This document shows, one piece after another, positions 63,971 to 64,000 of a DNA stretch of 64,000 bases. The notes below the pieces were generated by a model, which was given only the letters and a program-made list of their open reading frames with translations, made no database searches and was not told where the DNA came from. The position numbers were made by a program, and so were the translations under genes. Source of the stretch: Listeria grandensis FSL F6-0971. Lineage in GTDB: Bacteria > Bacillota > Bacilli > Lactobacillales > Listeriaceae. Position 1 is the stretch's first letter. Every line of letters starts with the position of its first letter. The stretch spans positions 1-64,000 of the forward strand of contig NZ_AODD01000008.1 of the NCBI RefSeq assembly GCF_000525835.1, read 5' to 3'.

Positions 63971-64000
63971 TTATTTCAATCCTTCCCCATGAGTTTCTGG

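Overview
The window is a stretch of a low-to-moderate GC Bacillota chromosome, most likely from the Listeriaceae (Listeria in the broad sense). Support comes from a divergent L25/Ctc - L-lactate dehydrogenase pair with a sigma-B-type promoter, several LPXTG and secreted surface proteins built from SpaA, Cry1Ac-domain-VI-like and bacterial Ig modules, PrfA/Crp-like regulators, an rlmH-CxxH pair, and strong Shine-Dalgarno sites throughout. Species cannot be named from the sequence alone.

Layout. 1-10.2 kb: two minus-strand surface proteins (an Ig-repeat protein running off the left edge and a 1,871-residue LPETG adhesin) with a PhnA-like zinc protein between. 10.6-13.7 kb: a YebC/PmpR-family regulator, a previously unlisted 30-residue holin-like toxin gene with a convergent antisense promoter (type I toxin-antitoxin candidate), an NTF2-fold protein and a broken DHA2 efflux pump. 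13.8-15.4 kb: an AT-rich pair, 5'-nucleotidase plus Mrr-like nuclease. 15.6-20.3 kb: an ANL ligase and a PadR / pentapeptide / ABC exporter operon. 20.3-28.5 kb: an ATPase-lipoprotein operon, a dehydrogenase with small membrane proteins, a two-component system, a threonine-aldolase-like enzyme and a DUF998-like protein. 28.6-30 kb: rlmH, a CxxH/CxxC protein and a dense cluster of DnaA boxes. 30-40 kb: secreted beta-helix protein, L25, ldh, a long palindromic intergenic element, a second LPETG protein, a UPF0145 protein and a Cry1Ac-VI-repeat surface protein; then tRNA-Asp. 40.8-45.7 kb: glutamate decarboxylase, a membrane transporter, a YitT protein and an M20 peptidase. 45.8-53.4 kb: a second Cry1Ac-VI-repeat protein, two Crp/Fnr-type regulators and an LPTTG phosphoesterase. 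53.6-56.6 kb: a 29-residue orphan peptide gene and the anaerobic ribonucleotide reductase nrdDG under an NrdR-type promoter. 56.8-64 kb: an exopolysaccharide/capsule operon (CpsD-like kinase, LicD, cytidylyltransferase, flippase, glycosyltransferase, polymerase, epimerase, small HTH protein).

How the genes work together. Much of the window is about the cell surface: at least six exported proteins, three with sortase signals, plus a polysaccharide locus. Five of the exported-protein genes or their regulators carry a TATTTTGTGA/TCACAAAATA half-site about 140-150 bp upstream, and one of the two Crp/Fnr-type genes has a perfect inverted repeat of the same half-site in its own upstream region, which suggests a surface-protein regulon.

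Caution on sequence quality. Eight genes, including conserved ones (nrdD, L25), are each split by a single-base indel. Five lie in A/T homopolymers of five bases or more. The density suggests assembly or basecalling error, so these genes are annotated across the break and may be intact in the organism.
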